From Maribacter sp. (GTDB taxonomy: Bacteria > Bacteroidota > Bacteroidia > Flavobacteriales > Flavobacteriaceae): a stretch of DNA of 5,550 bases. The stretch is from positions 1 to 5,550 of the forward strand of contig JANQUX010000254.1 of NCBI GenBank assembly GCA_030730545.1. The letters are read 5' to 3'. The notes beneath the pieces were generated by a model. That model made no database searches, was not told the DNA's origin, and saw only the letters and a program-made list of their open reading frames with translations. This document shows, piece after piece, positions 1 through 5,550 of the stretch (position 1 is the first letter of the stretch; each line of letters begins with the position of its first letter). Position numbers and translations under genes: made by a program.

Positions 1-143
1 GCTATAACGCATACATCTTTATTATTTAATGTATGAACCTTTTCCAACATTTCTAATACTAACTTAAAGGGAGTAAAATCTTCTTGAAGTGAACTACCAT
101 ATTGAATTTTAGTCCAAATATCTTTAATATCTCTTTCGGTTCT
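1..143 (-). other. Open coding-like segment in another frame, running off the left edge
   Basis: After an in-frame TAA at 144-146, one minus-strand frame stays open for 47 codons to the window edge. It has no start codon near its beginning. It is offset from the bioF-like frame, which ends at 59. The translation includes a stretch DIKDIWTKIQYGSSLQEDF and ends ...NNKDVCVIA, which reads like ordinary protein. I do not recognise the family, and it does not show the motifs expected of the missing BioF C-terminus. It may be the end of bioF after a frameshift, the remnant of a different gene joined here, or chance. Confidence 0.3.
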
Positions 144-1006
144 TTACCCAATTCGCCCATATATTCATGTGCGGTAATAATTGTCGCCAATGTATGTGGC
201 GTTAATGCTGTGGTATATATTAATGGTTTGGCAAAATTTACCAAATAATCTTTTAAATTCTCGGAGCCAAGAATAGCTGCGCCATGGCAACCAAAGCCTT
301 TGCCAAATGTTACTGTTCTCGCGAAAACATCTTTCTCAAGACCTAATTCTGGGACCAATCCTTCTCCGTTCTTTCCTAAAACCCCAACCGCATGAGCTTC
401 ATCTACTATTAAACGATACTTATTAGCTGTTGTAAATTTTGCAAATGCTTTTAGGTCGGGCGTATCTCCATCCATAGAAAAAACACTTTCAGTTACTACA
501 TATACAGCATAATCTTCATGCTCATTTCTAGCAATATTTAATTTCACCTTTTCTTGTAGGCTTGCCAAATCGTTATGCGAAAAACTATATGCTTTTGCAT
601 TGCTCATACGTATACCCTCGCGTATGCTTGCATGTACGAACTCATCGTAAAAAATTAAATCGCCACGTTGGGGTACGGCACTGAACAACCCCATATTGGC
701 ATCGTAACCAGAATTAAACACCAAGGCTGCCTCTGCTTTGTAGAACCCAGTTAACAGTGGCTCTAATCGCTTATATAATTTATGATTTCCAGACAATAAC
801 CTAGACCCGCCAGACCCGTTTGACGCTACATTTTCTGTTAATAATAGCTGAAACGTTTTAGAAAATAAAGTTTCATTGGTAGCAAAACCTAAATAGTCAT
901 TAGAAAGAAAATCAATTAAGCCTTCGGTAGACTCTAGCGAACGAAAGGTTTCTTCCTTTTTACGTTCTGCCAAGATATTCTGTAATTTTATGGGTAGTTG
1001 GTTCAT
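59..1006 (-). CDS. bioF: 8-amino-7-oxononanoate synthase (BioF-like, PLP-dependent), lacking the C-terminal part
   Basis: This is an alpha-oxoamine synthase, most like BioF, which condenses pimeloyl-thioester with L-alanine to give 8-amino-7-oxononanoate in cytosolic biotin synthesis. Family marks seen: SNDYLG at 35-40, the glycine-rich GSGGSRLLSGNH at 64-75, H125, the PLP-contacting DEAHAVGV at 202-209 (D202, H205), and TFGKGFG at 233-239 with K236 as the predicted Schiff-base lysine, followed by the HGAAILG stretch. The ATG at 1006 is the only sensible start: an in-frame TAG lies at 1025-1027 with no other ATG between. The family usually has about 380 residues; this frame stops at 315. Similarity fades after about residue 285-290, so the C-terminal subdomain (with the SNSAIQ-type and PTVP...RLR motifs) is absent and the last ~25 residues are probably not genuine BioF. 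The gene may therefore be a pseudogene, a rearranged copy, or contain a sequencing frameshift. Related enzymes such as glycine C-acetyltransferase are less likely by motif wording. Confidence 0.85.
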   Translation of the reverse strand: MNQLPIKLQNILAERKKEETFRSLESTEGLIDFLSNDYLGFATNETLFSKTFQLLLTENVASNGSGGSRLLSGNHKLYKRLEPLLTGFYKAEAALVFNSGYDANMGLFSAVPQRGDLIFYDEFVHASIREGIRMSNAKAYSFSHNDLASLQEKVKLNIARNEHEDYAVYVVTESVFSMDGDTPDLKAFAKFTTANKYRLIVDEAHAVGVLGKNGEGLVPELGLEKDVFARTVTFGKGFGCHGAAILGSENLKDYLVNFAKPLIYTTALTPHTLATIITAHEYMGELGKEPKEILKIFGLKFNMVVHFKKILLPLS

Positions 1007-1010
1007 TGCG

Positions 1011-1018
1011 CAAAAATA
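1011..1018 (-). promoter_or_regulatory. Bacteroidota-type -7 element (TATTTTTG) for the bioF-like gene
   Basis: On the minus strand the sequence reads TATTTTTG, a full match to the Bacteroidota primary sigma -7 consensus TAnnTTTG, followed by only CGCA before the ATG. No clear TTTG-type -33 box is visible about 20 bases upstream. If used, transcription would begin at or within a few bases of the start codon, giving a leaderless or nearly leaderless mRNA. This fits the lack of a Shine-Dalgarno sequence. Confidence 0.45.
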
Positions 1019-1123
1019 GCTTTTCTATGAAATGATTGTAATGTAATTAACGAATTCCTGTAATTTTTCTAAGCTATTTATCCGCATTGTTGAAAATAAA
1101 TCAAACTTATTCTAAATCTACTG

Positions 1124-1138
1124 ATAAAATCATTTTAT
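1124..1138. repeat. Perfect 7-base inverted repeat, possible operator
   Basis: ATAAAAT and ATTTTAT face each other around a single central C. TAAATCT lies on both sides, at 1113-1119 and 1138-1144 (25-base spacing). The site sits about 92 bases upstream of the candidate sensor promoter and 106 bases upstream of the bioF-like promoter. In sequence this AT-rich such a palindrome can arise by chance, so a binding role is only a possibility. Confidence 0.2.
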
Positions 1139-1229
1139 AAATCTGACTAATAGTTACTTACAAATTCAAAAAAGCTATATATCTATGTAAAAAACTATGA
1201 AATTATAGGTGAAAGATAAACTTAAAGCA

Positions 1230-1237
1230 TATTTTTG
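1230..1237 (+). promoter_or_regulatory. Candidate -7 element (TATTTTTG) for the sensor/receiver operon
   Basis: TATTTTTG matches the Bacteroidota -7 consensus TAnnTTTG and is followed by CATC, closely resembling the element in front of the bioF-like gene. It would give a leader of roughly 70 bases before the ATG at 1313. No good -33 TTTG is visible at the expected distance. An alternative pairing uses TTTTTG at 1232-1237 as the -33 box and TACTTTG at 1261-1267 as an imperfect -7 box. Confidence 0.35.
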
Positions 1238-1303
1238 CATCTTTTTTTAAAGAAATTTCCTACTTTGACGTTAAAGTATTAGATTAAGTATATGTCTTTT
1301 GAT

Positions 1304-1308
1304 AAGGA
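1304..1308 (+). promoter_or_regulatory. Ribosome binding site (AAGGA) of the sensor gene
   Basis: AAGGA lies 4 bases before the ATG at 1313. An in-frame TAA sits directly in front of that ATG (1310-1312), so no longer start is possible and this start is firmly supported. Confidence 0.6.
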
Positions 1309-1312
1309 TTAA

Positions 1313-3958
1313 ATGAACGGGAGTAATATTTTAGATACGAACAGATTAAAAACATTGATGTCTTATGACATTATGGATACGCACCCAGAGGTTATCTATG
1401 ATGAAATAACATCTCTTGCAGCCTCTATTTGCGATACCCCAACAAGCCTAATTTCTTTTGTAGATGATAAAAGGCAATTTTTTAAATCTCATTTTGGTTT
1501 AGATATTAACGGTACACCTTTAGAAGACTCTTTCTGTAAGTATGTTATTACTGATGATATTGATTTACTAGTAGTAGAAGACACCCATAAAGATATAAGG
1601 TTCAGTGATTATAATTTAGTAAAAAATGACCCGAATGTCGGTTTTTATGCGGGTGCATCATTAACCGCAGAAAATGGTCAGCGCCTTGGCACCCTTTGCG
1701 TTTTAGACTATAAACCAAAACAACTTAATGAAGCTCAAATTAATGGACTTCAGACACTTGCCAAACAGGTTGTTCATTTACTTGATCTTCGTAAATCAAA
1801 AAAGAAAGAAGAAGAACAGCAATTAGATTTAGAAAGAAAAGGCAAGCTTTTAGATAATGTTGTTACTGCAACAGGAATAGGAATTTGGGAACGCAATCTT
1901 ATTGCTGACGTACTTACCCTAAACGAACAAGCCCTAGATATTTATGGTATAGAAAATACATCTTTATCAAATTTCAAAACCGATACATGGTTTAGTCTAA
2001 TTCATGAAGATGATTTAGAAGAGGTGAAAATTAAAATGTCTGAATGTTTAAAATACCCATCTAATGGGTGTAGTGTTCAATATAGAATGCTTCAAAAAGA
2101 TGGCACTTATAAATGGATTCAAGACAAGGGTAAAGTACTTCAGTGGAGTGATGATAAGAAACCACAATTAATGTACGGTACCGTACAAGATATTACTGAA
2201 AAAAAGAATTTTACCAATGAGCTTCAAAGGGTTAAAAATAACCAAGAAGCCATGATCAATAGTACTAAAGACTTAATGTGGTCTATTGACTTAGAATTTA
2301 AACTTATTACTGCCAATACCGCATTTCATGAATTAGTGGAAAAAATTCAAGGTACACCTTTCAATGAAGGCGACTTAGTTTTTTCGAAAAATGTAGCCAA
2401 GCAGATTACAAAAAAGTGGAAAGCATATTATAACAGAGCCCTTACCAGCGGTGCCTTTTCTGTGAAACAAAAAATTCAAGATCCTGAAAAATTTTGGACG
2501 ACCTATGGCCTTACATCATTTGATCTTCTTTATAATAAGGAAGGTGAAAAAATTGGTATTACCTGTTTCTCTAAAGATATTACTTCAGAAGTATTATCTC
2601 AACAAGTACTTATAAATGCTAAAGAAGAACTGCAAAAAATAATGGACACTTCTTTAGACATTATTTGTACTATAGATGAAGAAGGCTATTTTTTAAGTGT
2701 TAATAGAGCATCTAAACAAATTTGGGGTTATGAGCCTAAAGATATTATAGGTACCCAATATCTTAAATTGGTTTATAATGAAGATAAGAATTCTACTCAA
2801 AATACAGCAGTGGAAATTTCACTTGGAAAACAAGCATTTAATTTTGAAAACAGGTACAAACACAAAAACGGAACGATAGTACCCATGCTTTGGTCTTCTA
2901 ATTGGGATAAAAAAGACCGCATTTACTATTGTATTGCTAAAGATAATACTGAAAAGAAGAAATCTGAGCTGCAATTAGAAAATAGCGAACGCCGTTTTAA
3001 AACATTAGTTCAAGAGAGTAGCGATATCATTTCAATTATTGATCTCGAAGCTAATTTTACCTATATGAGCCCTAGTTCTGAAAAAGTACTTGGTGCAGAC
3101 CCTGAATATTATACCGGCACTAATGCATTTGACTATATTCACCCCGATGACCTTCAAAGAGTTCAAGATAAATTTTATTCTATAAAAGACCATGCGACTA
3201 TATCAATTGAACCGTTCAGGTTTAGAGATATTAATGGTGAATGGAAATGGTTCGAGAATATCATAACCAATCAAATAAATGAACCATCTATTAACGGACT
3301 CGTAGTTACCACGAGAGATATTACTGAAAAGAGAAAAGCTGAAGAAAAATTAGAATATAGTGAACGTCGTTACAAAACATTGGTTCAAGAAGGAAGTGAT
3401 ATGATTTGCATTGTTGATGAACAGGCAATTTTCTCTTATGCTAGTCCGACTTCAACTAAAGTTTTAAATATTACACCCGAAGAATTTGTAGGTACAAGTG
3501 CTTTCAAACATGTTCACCCAGAAGATTTTGACAATGTCTATAATGAATTTATTAAAGTTTTAGATACCCCACAAATCGCCATAAAGCCATTTAGGTTTAA
3601 GCATGGTGATGGTCATTGGGTCTGGTTAGAAACTATCGTAACTAATAAATTAAATGAACCTACAATTAATGGTATTGTTGTAAATTCGAAAGATGTCACC
3701 ATTAAAGTTCAGCACTTAAAAGCAATAGAAGAACAGAATGCCCAGCTTAAAAAAATTGCTTGGACACAATCTCATATAGTTAGAGCCCCGGTTGCAAGAT
3801 TAATGGGCTTGGTAGAACTATTGAGAGATGATAAAGAAAAATTGAGTTATGAAGAAAAAGAGCGTATTCTCAACTATATTATAATATCTGCAGATGAAAT
3901 TGACCATGTCATAAAAGATATCGTTGAAAATACTATAAATGCAATTGACATAGACTAA
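1313..3958 (+). CDS. GAF-PAS(x5) sensor protein with a DHp (HisKA-like) domain but no ATPase domain
   Basis: An 881-residue soluble sensor with no signal peptide or membrane segment. Domains by eye: GAF at about 8-160; a charged coiled-coil linker at 160-180; PAS1 at about 178-298 (PAC end DITEKK at 293-298); a more diverged PAS2 at about 306-425; PAS3 at 438-550; PAS4 at 558-673; PAS5 at 683-798; and a DHp at about 801-872. PAS4 and PAS5 align without gaps over 116 residues with about half identical. The H-box is QSHIVRAPVARLMGL, giving H821 as the predicted phosphoacceptor; the usual acidic residue after the histidine is isoleucine. The protein ends 60 residues later with no N, G1, F or G2 box, so the HATPase_c domain of an active kinase is absent. 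No frameshift explains this, because the next gene begins at once. The ligand is unknown: no flavin-cysteine (LOV) motif is seen. With the coupled receiver downstream, it probably acts as a phosphotransfer, phosphatase or kinase-regulating sensor in the cytosol. Automatic annotation would likely call it a PAS-domain histidine kinase, which overstates it. Confidence 0.9.
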   Translation: MNGSNILDTNRLKTLMSYDIMDTHPEVIYDEITSLAASICDTPTSLISFVDDKRQFFKSHFGLDINGTPLEDSFCKYVITDDIDLLVVEDTHKDIRFSDYNLVKNDPNVGFYAGASLTAENGQRLGTLCVLDYKPKQLNEAQINGLQTLAKQVVHLLDLRKSKKKEEEQQLDLERKGKLLDNVVTATGIGIWERNLIADVLTLNEQALDIYGIENTSLSNFKTDTWFSLIHEDDLEEVKIKMSECLKYPSNGCSVQYRMLQKDGTYKWIQDKGKVLQWSDDKKPQLMYGTVQDITEKKNFTNELQRVKNNQEAMINSTKDLMWSIDLEFKLITANTAFHELVEKIQGTPFNEGDLVFSKNVAKQITKKWKAYYNRALTSGAFSVKQKIQDPEKFWTTYGLTSFDLLYNKEGEKIGITCFSKDITSEVLSQQVLINAKEELQKIMDTSLDIICTIDEEGYFLSVNRASKQIWGYEPKDIIGTQYLKLVYNEDKNSTQNTAVEISLGKQAFNFENRYKHKNGTIVPMLWSSNWDKKDRIYYCIAKDNTEKKKSELQLENSERRFKTLVQESSDIISIIDLEANFTYMSPSSEKVLGADPEYYTGTNAFDYIHPDDLQRVQDKFYSIKDHATISIEPFRFRDINGEWKWFENIITNQINEPSINGLVVTTRDITEKRKAEEKLEYSERRYKTLVQEGSDMICIVDEQAIFSYASPTSTKVLNITPEEFVGTSAFKHVHPEDFDNVYNEFIKVLDTPQIAIKPFRFKHGDGHWVWLETIVTNKLNEPTINGIVVNSKDVTIKVQHLKAIEEQNAQLKKIAWTQSHIVRAPVARLMGLVELLRDDKEKLSYEEKERILNYIIISADEIDHVIKDIVENTINAIDID
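2984..3706 (+). repeat. Tandem duplication of a PAS/PAC unit inside the sensor gene
   Basis: Copy 1 covers 2984-3331 and copy 2 covers 3359-3706, a period of 375 bases (125 residues). Both begin SERR(F/Y)KTLVQE and share SP(S/T)S.KVL, GT.AF, PFRF, NEP.ING and a D(I/V)T ending. By my hand count about 60 of 116 residues are identical, with no gaps. DNA similarity is also visible around each start. The other PAS domains of the protein are much less alike. Confidence 0.85.
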
Positions 3959-4369
3959 ATGAATTACCAAATACTGCTTATTGAAGATGATCCTATATTC
4001 ACTTTTTTATTAGAAAAAGGTATTGAACATGCCAAACTAAAGGGTGATTTACATAATTTTTCGAACGGAAAGCCTGCTATAGATTATCTAGTAAAAGAGT
4101 ATTCAGATACAAGTAATTATATCATCTTTTTAGATCTAAACATGCCCGTAATGAATGGCTGGGAATTTATGGATGAATTAGAAACATTTGCAAAAACCGA
4201 TAATTGCATGGTTTTTGTCTTGACCTCTTCTGCTTATCGCAATGATATTGAGCGCTTAAAGAAAAAACCGTTGGTTGCAGATTTCGTTACCAAACCTATT
4301 ACAGAATATATATTGAATGGTATTAAAGAAACTATTGAAGATAGATTCGAAAAAAATCAGCCCATTTAA
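3959..4369 (+). CDS. Single-domain response regulator (CheY/Rcp1-like receiver)
   Basis: A 136-residue stand-alone receiver. The acidic pocket is E9-D10-D11 (LLIEDD), the phosphoacceptor is D59 in FLDLNMPVMNGWEF, the switch threonine is T89 in VLTSS, and the conserved lysine is K112 in TKP, with F109 at the aromatic position. All residues for Mg-dependent phosphorylation are therefore present. There is no DNA-binding or enzymatic output domain. The DLNMPxMNGWEF wording is typical of the Rcp1-like receivers that sit beside PAS/GAF or phytochrome-type sensors. The ATG follows the sensor's stop codon with no spacer, and no Shine-Dalgarno sequence precedes it, so translation is probably by coupling. 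It likely exchanges phosphate with the sensor's H821 or passes it to another component. The output target cannot be read from the window. Confidence 0.93.
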   Translation: MNYQILLIEDDPIFTFLLEKGIEHAKLKGDLHNFSNGKPAIDYLVKEYSDTSNYIIFLDLNMPVMNGWEFMDELETFAKTDNCMVFVLTSSAYRNDIERLKKKPLVADFVTKPITEYILNGIKETIEDRFEKNQPI

Positions 4370-4411
4370 TTTAACTTCTATTTTCTAAAACTAAACTGCT
4401 TACCACATGAA

Positions 4412-4433
4412 TTAGCTTCTGTATCTTAGCTAA
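4412..4433 (+). repeat. Weak inverted repeat downstream of the receiver gene
   Basis: TTAGCT (4412-4417) pairs with AGCTAA (4428-4433) across a 10-base loop, followed by AAA. The 6-bp stem is AT-rich and has no T-tract, so it is a poor intrinsic terminator. It also overlaps the candidate promoter of the next gene. No better terminator is visible in the 74-base gap at 4370-4443. Confidence 0.15.
4422..4429 (+). promoter_or_regulatory. Possible -7 element (TATCTTAG) for the M61 peptidase gene
   Basis: TATCTTAG matches TAnnTTTG except for one base and ends 14 bases before the ATG at 4444. No TTTG-like -33 box is visible at the right distance, and no AGGA-type ribosome binding site follows. It hints that the peptidase is transcribed on its own, not as part of the sensor operon, but the support is thin. 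Confidence 0.25.
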
Positions 4434-4443
4434 AAATCATCGT

Positions 4444-5550
4444 ATGCGCTACCTTATTTTAGTATTACTCTTTTGTTTTAAATCAGTACAACTAGTTGCA
4501 CAAACCAACACCTATTCAATCTCTTTCGAAAATGCCGTTCATCATGAGGCTACAATTTCAGCTACGTTTAATCAAATAGCTCAAGATACTTTAGCATTAA
4601 GAATGAGCAGAACTTCGCCCGGCAGGTACGCCCTTCACGAATTTGCTAAAAACGTTTATAATTTTAAGGCTACAGACAGCAAAGGAAATGACCTAATTGT
4701 TTCAAGAACAAATCCGTATTCATGGAACATTTCCGGGCATGATGGCACCGTTAAAATATCGTATATCCTTTTTGCAAATAGAGGCGATGGCACCTATTCT
4801 CAAATAGATGAATCTCATGCACATTTAAACATACCGGCTACATTTATGTATGCTCCTTCACTTAGTGAAAGAAAAATTGAAGTAGATTTTAACACAAGAG
4901 AAGATCTGAATTGGAAGATAGCTACACAATTACCACATTTAAAAAACAATACCTATAGCGCACCTAATCTGTATTATTTTATGGATAGTCCGACGGAGTT
5001 AAGCAACCATATGGTGCGAGAATTTAGTGTAGACGGTCAAACCATAAAATTAGCGTTGCATGACCCTGGTACCGAAGAAGAAGCTGACCAATATTTTGAG
5101 AAAGTAAAAAAAGTAGTTCTAGCTGAAAAGGAGGTTTTTGGTGAACTACCTATATTCGATTATGGATCTTATACCTTTTTAGCCTGCTATATACCCAATG
5201 CTTCTGGTGATGGTATGGAACATAGGAATTCTACCATTTTAACCAGTACACGGACATTAGCCAACGGAGGAATGGATGATAATATCGGTACAGTTTCCCA
5301 TGAGTTTTTTCATAGTTGGAATGTTGAACGTATTAGACCAAAATCTTTAGAACCCTTCAATTTTGAGGAAGCCAATATGAGCGGCGAATTATGGTTTGCA
5401 GAGGGTTTTACCAGCTACTACACCAATTTGATACTTTGCAGAGCAGGATTGATTACAGCAGAAAAATATGTAGAGGGATTAACCGGTACTTTCAATTATG
5501 TATGGAATTCACCTGCCAGACAATTTTTCAACCCAATAGAAATGAGTTAC
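4444..5550 (+). CDS. M61-family metallopeptidase (glycyl aminopeptidase-like), exported, 3' end outside window
   Basis: The frame is open from the ATG at 4444 to the right edge: 369 codons with no stop. Residues 1-20 form a signal peptide (MR, then a hydrophobic stretch LILVLLF, ending LVAQ), with cleavage near 19-20, so the enzyme acts in the periplasm or outside. There is no lipobox. Residues ~22-190 fit the beta-rich N-terminal domain of the family. The zinc site is HEFFH at 286-290 (H286 and H290 ligands, E287 catalytic base), with E320 in LWFAEGFTSYY as the third ligand. The family signature GMEHRNS is at 257-263, and SWNVERIRPKSLEP follows the zinc motif. M61 proteins are about 600 residues and usually carry a PDZ domain after the catalytic domain; that part would lie beyond the window. 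Substrate is likely peptides with N-terminal Gly or Ala, by family only. It has no evident link to the upstream signalling pair. Confidence 0.93.
   Translation, partial: MRYLILVLLFCFKSVQLVAQTNTYSISFENAVHHEATISATFNQIAQDTLALRMSRTSPGRYALHEFAKNVYNFKATDSKGNDLIVSRTNPYSWNISGHDGTVKISYILFANRGDGTYSQIDESHAHLNIPATFMYAPSLSERKIEVDFNTREDLNWKIATQLPHLKNNTYSAPNLYYFMDSPTELSNHMVREFSVDGQTIKLALHDPGTEEEADQYFEKVKKVVLAEKEVFGELPIFDYGSYTFLACYIPNASGDGMEHRNSTILTSTRTLANGGMDDNIGTVSHEFFHSWNVERIRPKSLEPFNFEEANMSGELWFAEGFTSYYTNLILCRAGLITAEKYVEGLTGTFNYVWNSPARQFFNPIEMSY

Larger units (their letters stand above)
1007..1312. other. Divergent intergenic region
   Basis: These 306 bases separate the start of the minus-strand bioF-like gene from the start of the plus-strand sensor gene. 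The region is strongly AT-rich and has no convincing ORF or RNA gene. It holds two outward-facing TATTTTTG promoter-like elements (1011-1018 minus, 1230-1237 plus), a 15-base palindrome at 1124-1138 and a TAAATCT direct repeat (1113-1119 and 1138-1144) around it. It is the obvious place for control of both genes. Confidence 0.7.

Noticed and set aside
1007..1312. Small RNA or riboswitch (for example a biotin-related leader) upstream of bioF
   Set aside because: The promoter-like element lies against the start codon, leaving no room for a leader, and no GC-containing folded structure is visible. No recognisable BirA-type long inverted operator is present either.
1313..1800. Phytochrome-type bilin-binding GAF domain
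   Set aside because: The N-terminal GAF resembles the general sensor type. I see no PAS-GAF-PHY order and no Cys-His chromophore motif.
3959..4369. Missing kinase ATPase domain encoded in another frame downstream (split or frameshifted kinase)
   Set aside because: The region after the sensor's stop is fully occupied by a clean receiver with all conserved residues, and no N- or G-box remnants are seen.
4370..4443. Rho-independent terminator after the receiver gene
   Set aside because: Only a 6-bp AT-rich stem with a 10-base loop and no T-run is present, so it is listed as a weak inverted repeat and not as a terminator.
4444..4506. Lipoprotein signal at Cys11 of the M61 peptidase
   Set aside because: The cysteine lies inside the hydrophobic core (LLFCF) without a proper lipobox, and the hydrophobic stretch continues to a signal peptidase I-like end at VAQ.

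Overview
The window looks like chromosome from a low-GC member of the Bacteroidota, most likely a marine-type Flavobacteriaceae. This rests on AT-rich coding sequence, TAnnTTTG-like promoter elements instead of sigma70 boxes, weak Shine-Dalgarno signals, a GAF/PAS sensor paired with a stand-alone receiver, and an M61 peptidase with an 'AQ' type signal-peptide end. No RNA gene, CRISPR array, insertion sequence or integrase is visible.

Layout. On the minus strand (59-1006) lies a bioF-like gene for 8-amino-7-oxononanoate synthase. Its first ~290 residues are a good family match, including the PLP lysine, but the usual C-terminal ~90 residues are missing. A different minus-strand frame is open from position 143 to the window edge, so the gene end is either frameshifted or rearranged. 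A 306-base AT-rich divergent intergenic region (1007-1312) separates it from the plus-strand genes. It carries a TATTTTTG element facing each way and a small palindrome.

On the plus strand, 1313-3958 encodes an 881-residue soluble GAF-PAS x5 sensor. It ends in a histidine-containing dimerisation domain (DHp) and has no ATP-binding domain. A single-domain CheY/Rcp1-like receiver (3959-4369) starts at the base after the sensor's stop codon, so the two are almost certainly co-transcribed, translationally coupled and functionally paired. After a 74-base gap, an exported M61-family (glycyl aminopeptidase-like) metallopeptidase starts at 4444 and runs off the right edge.

How they work together. 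The sensor and receiver form one signalling unit. The sensor cannot autophosphorylate by itself if it lacks a catalytic domain, so it probably borrows phosphate from another kinase, acts as a phosphotransfer or phosphatase module, or works through dimerisation. Neither partner has a DNA-binding output. The biotin gene and the M61 peptidase have no evident functional link to them.
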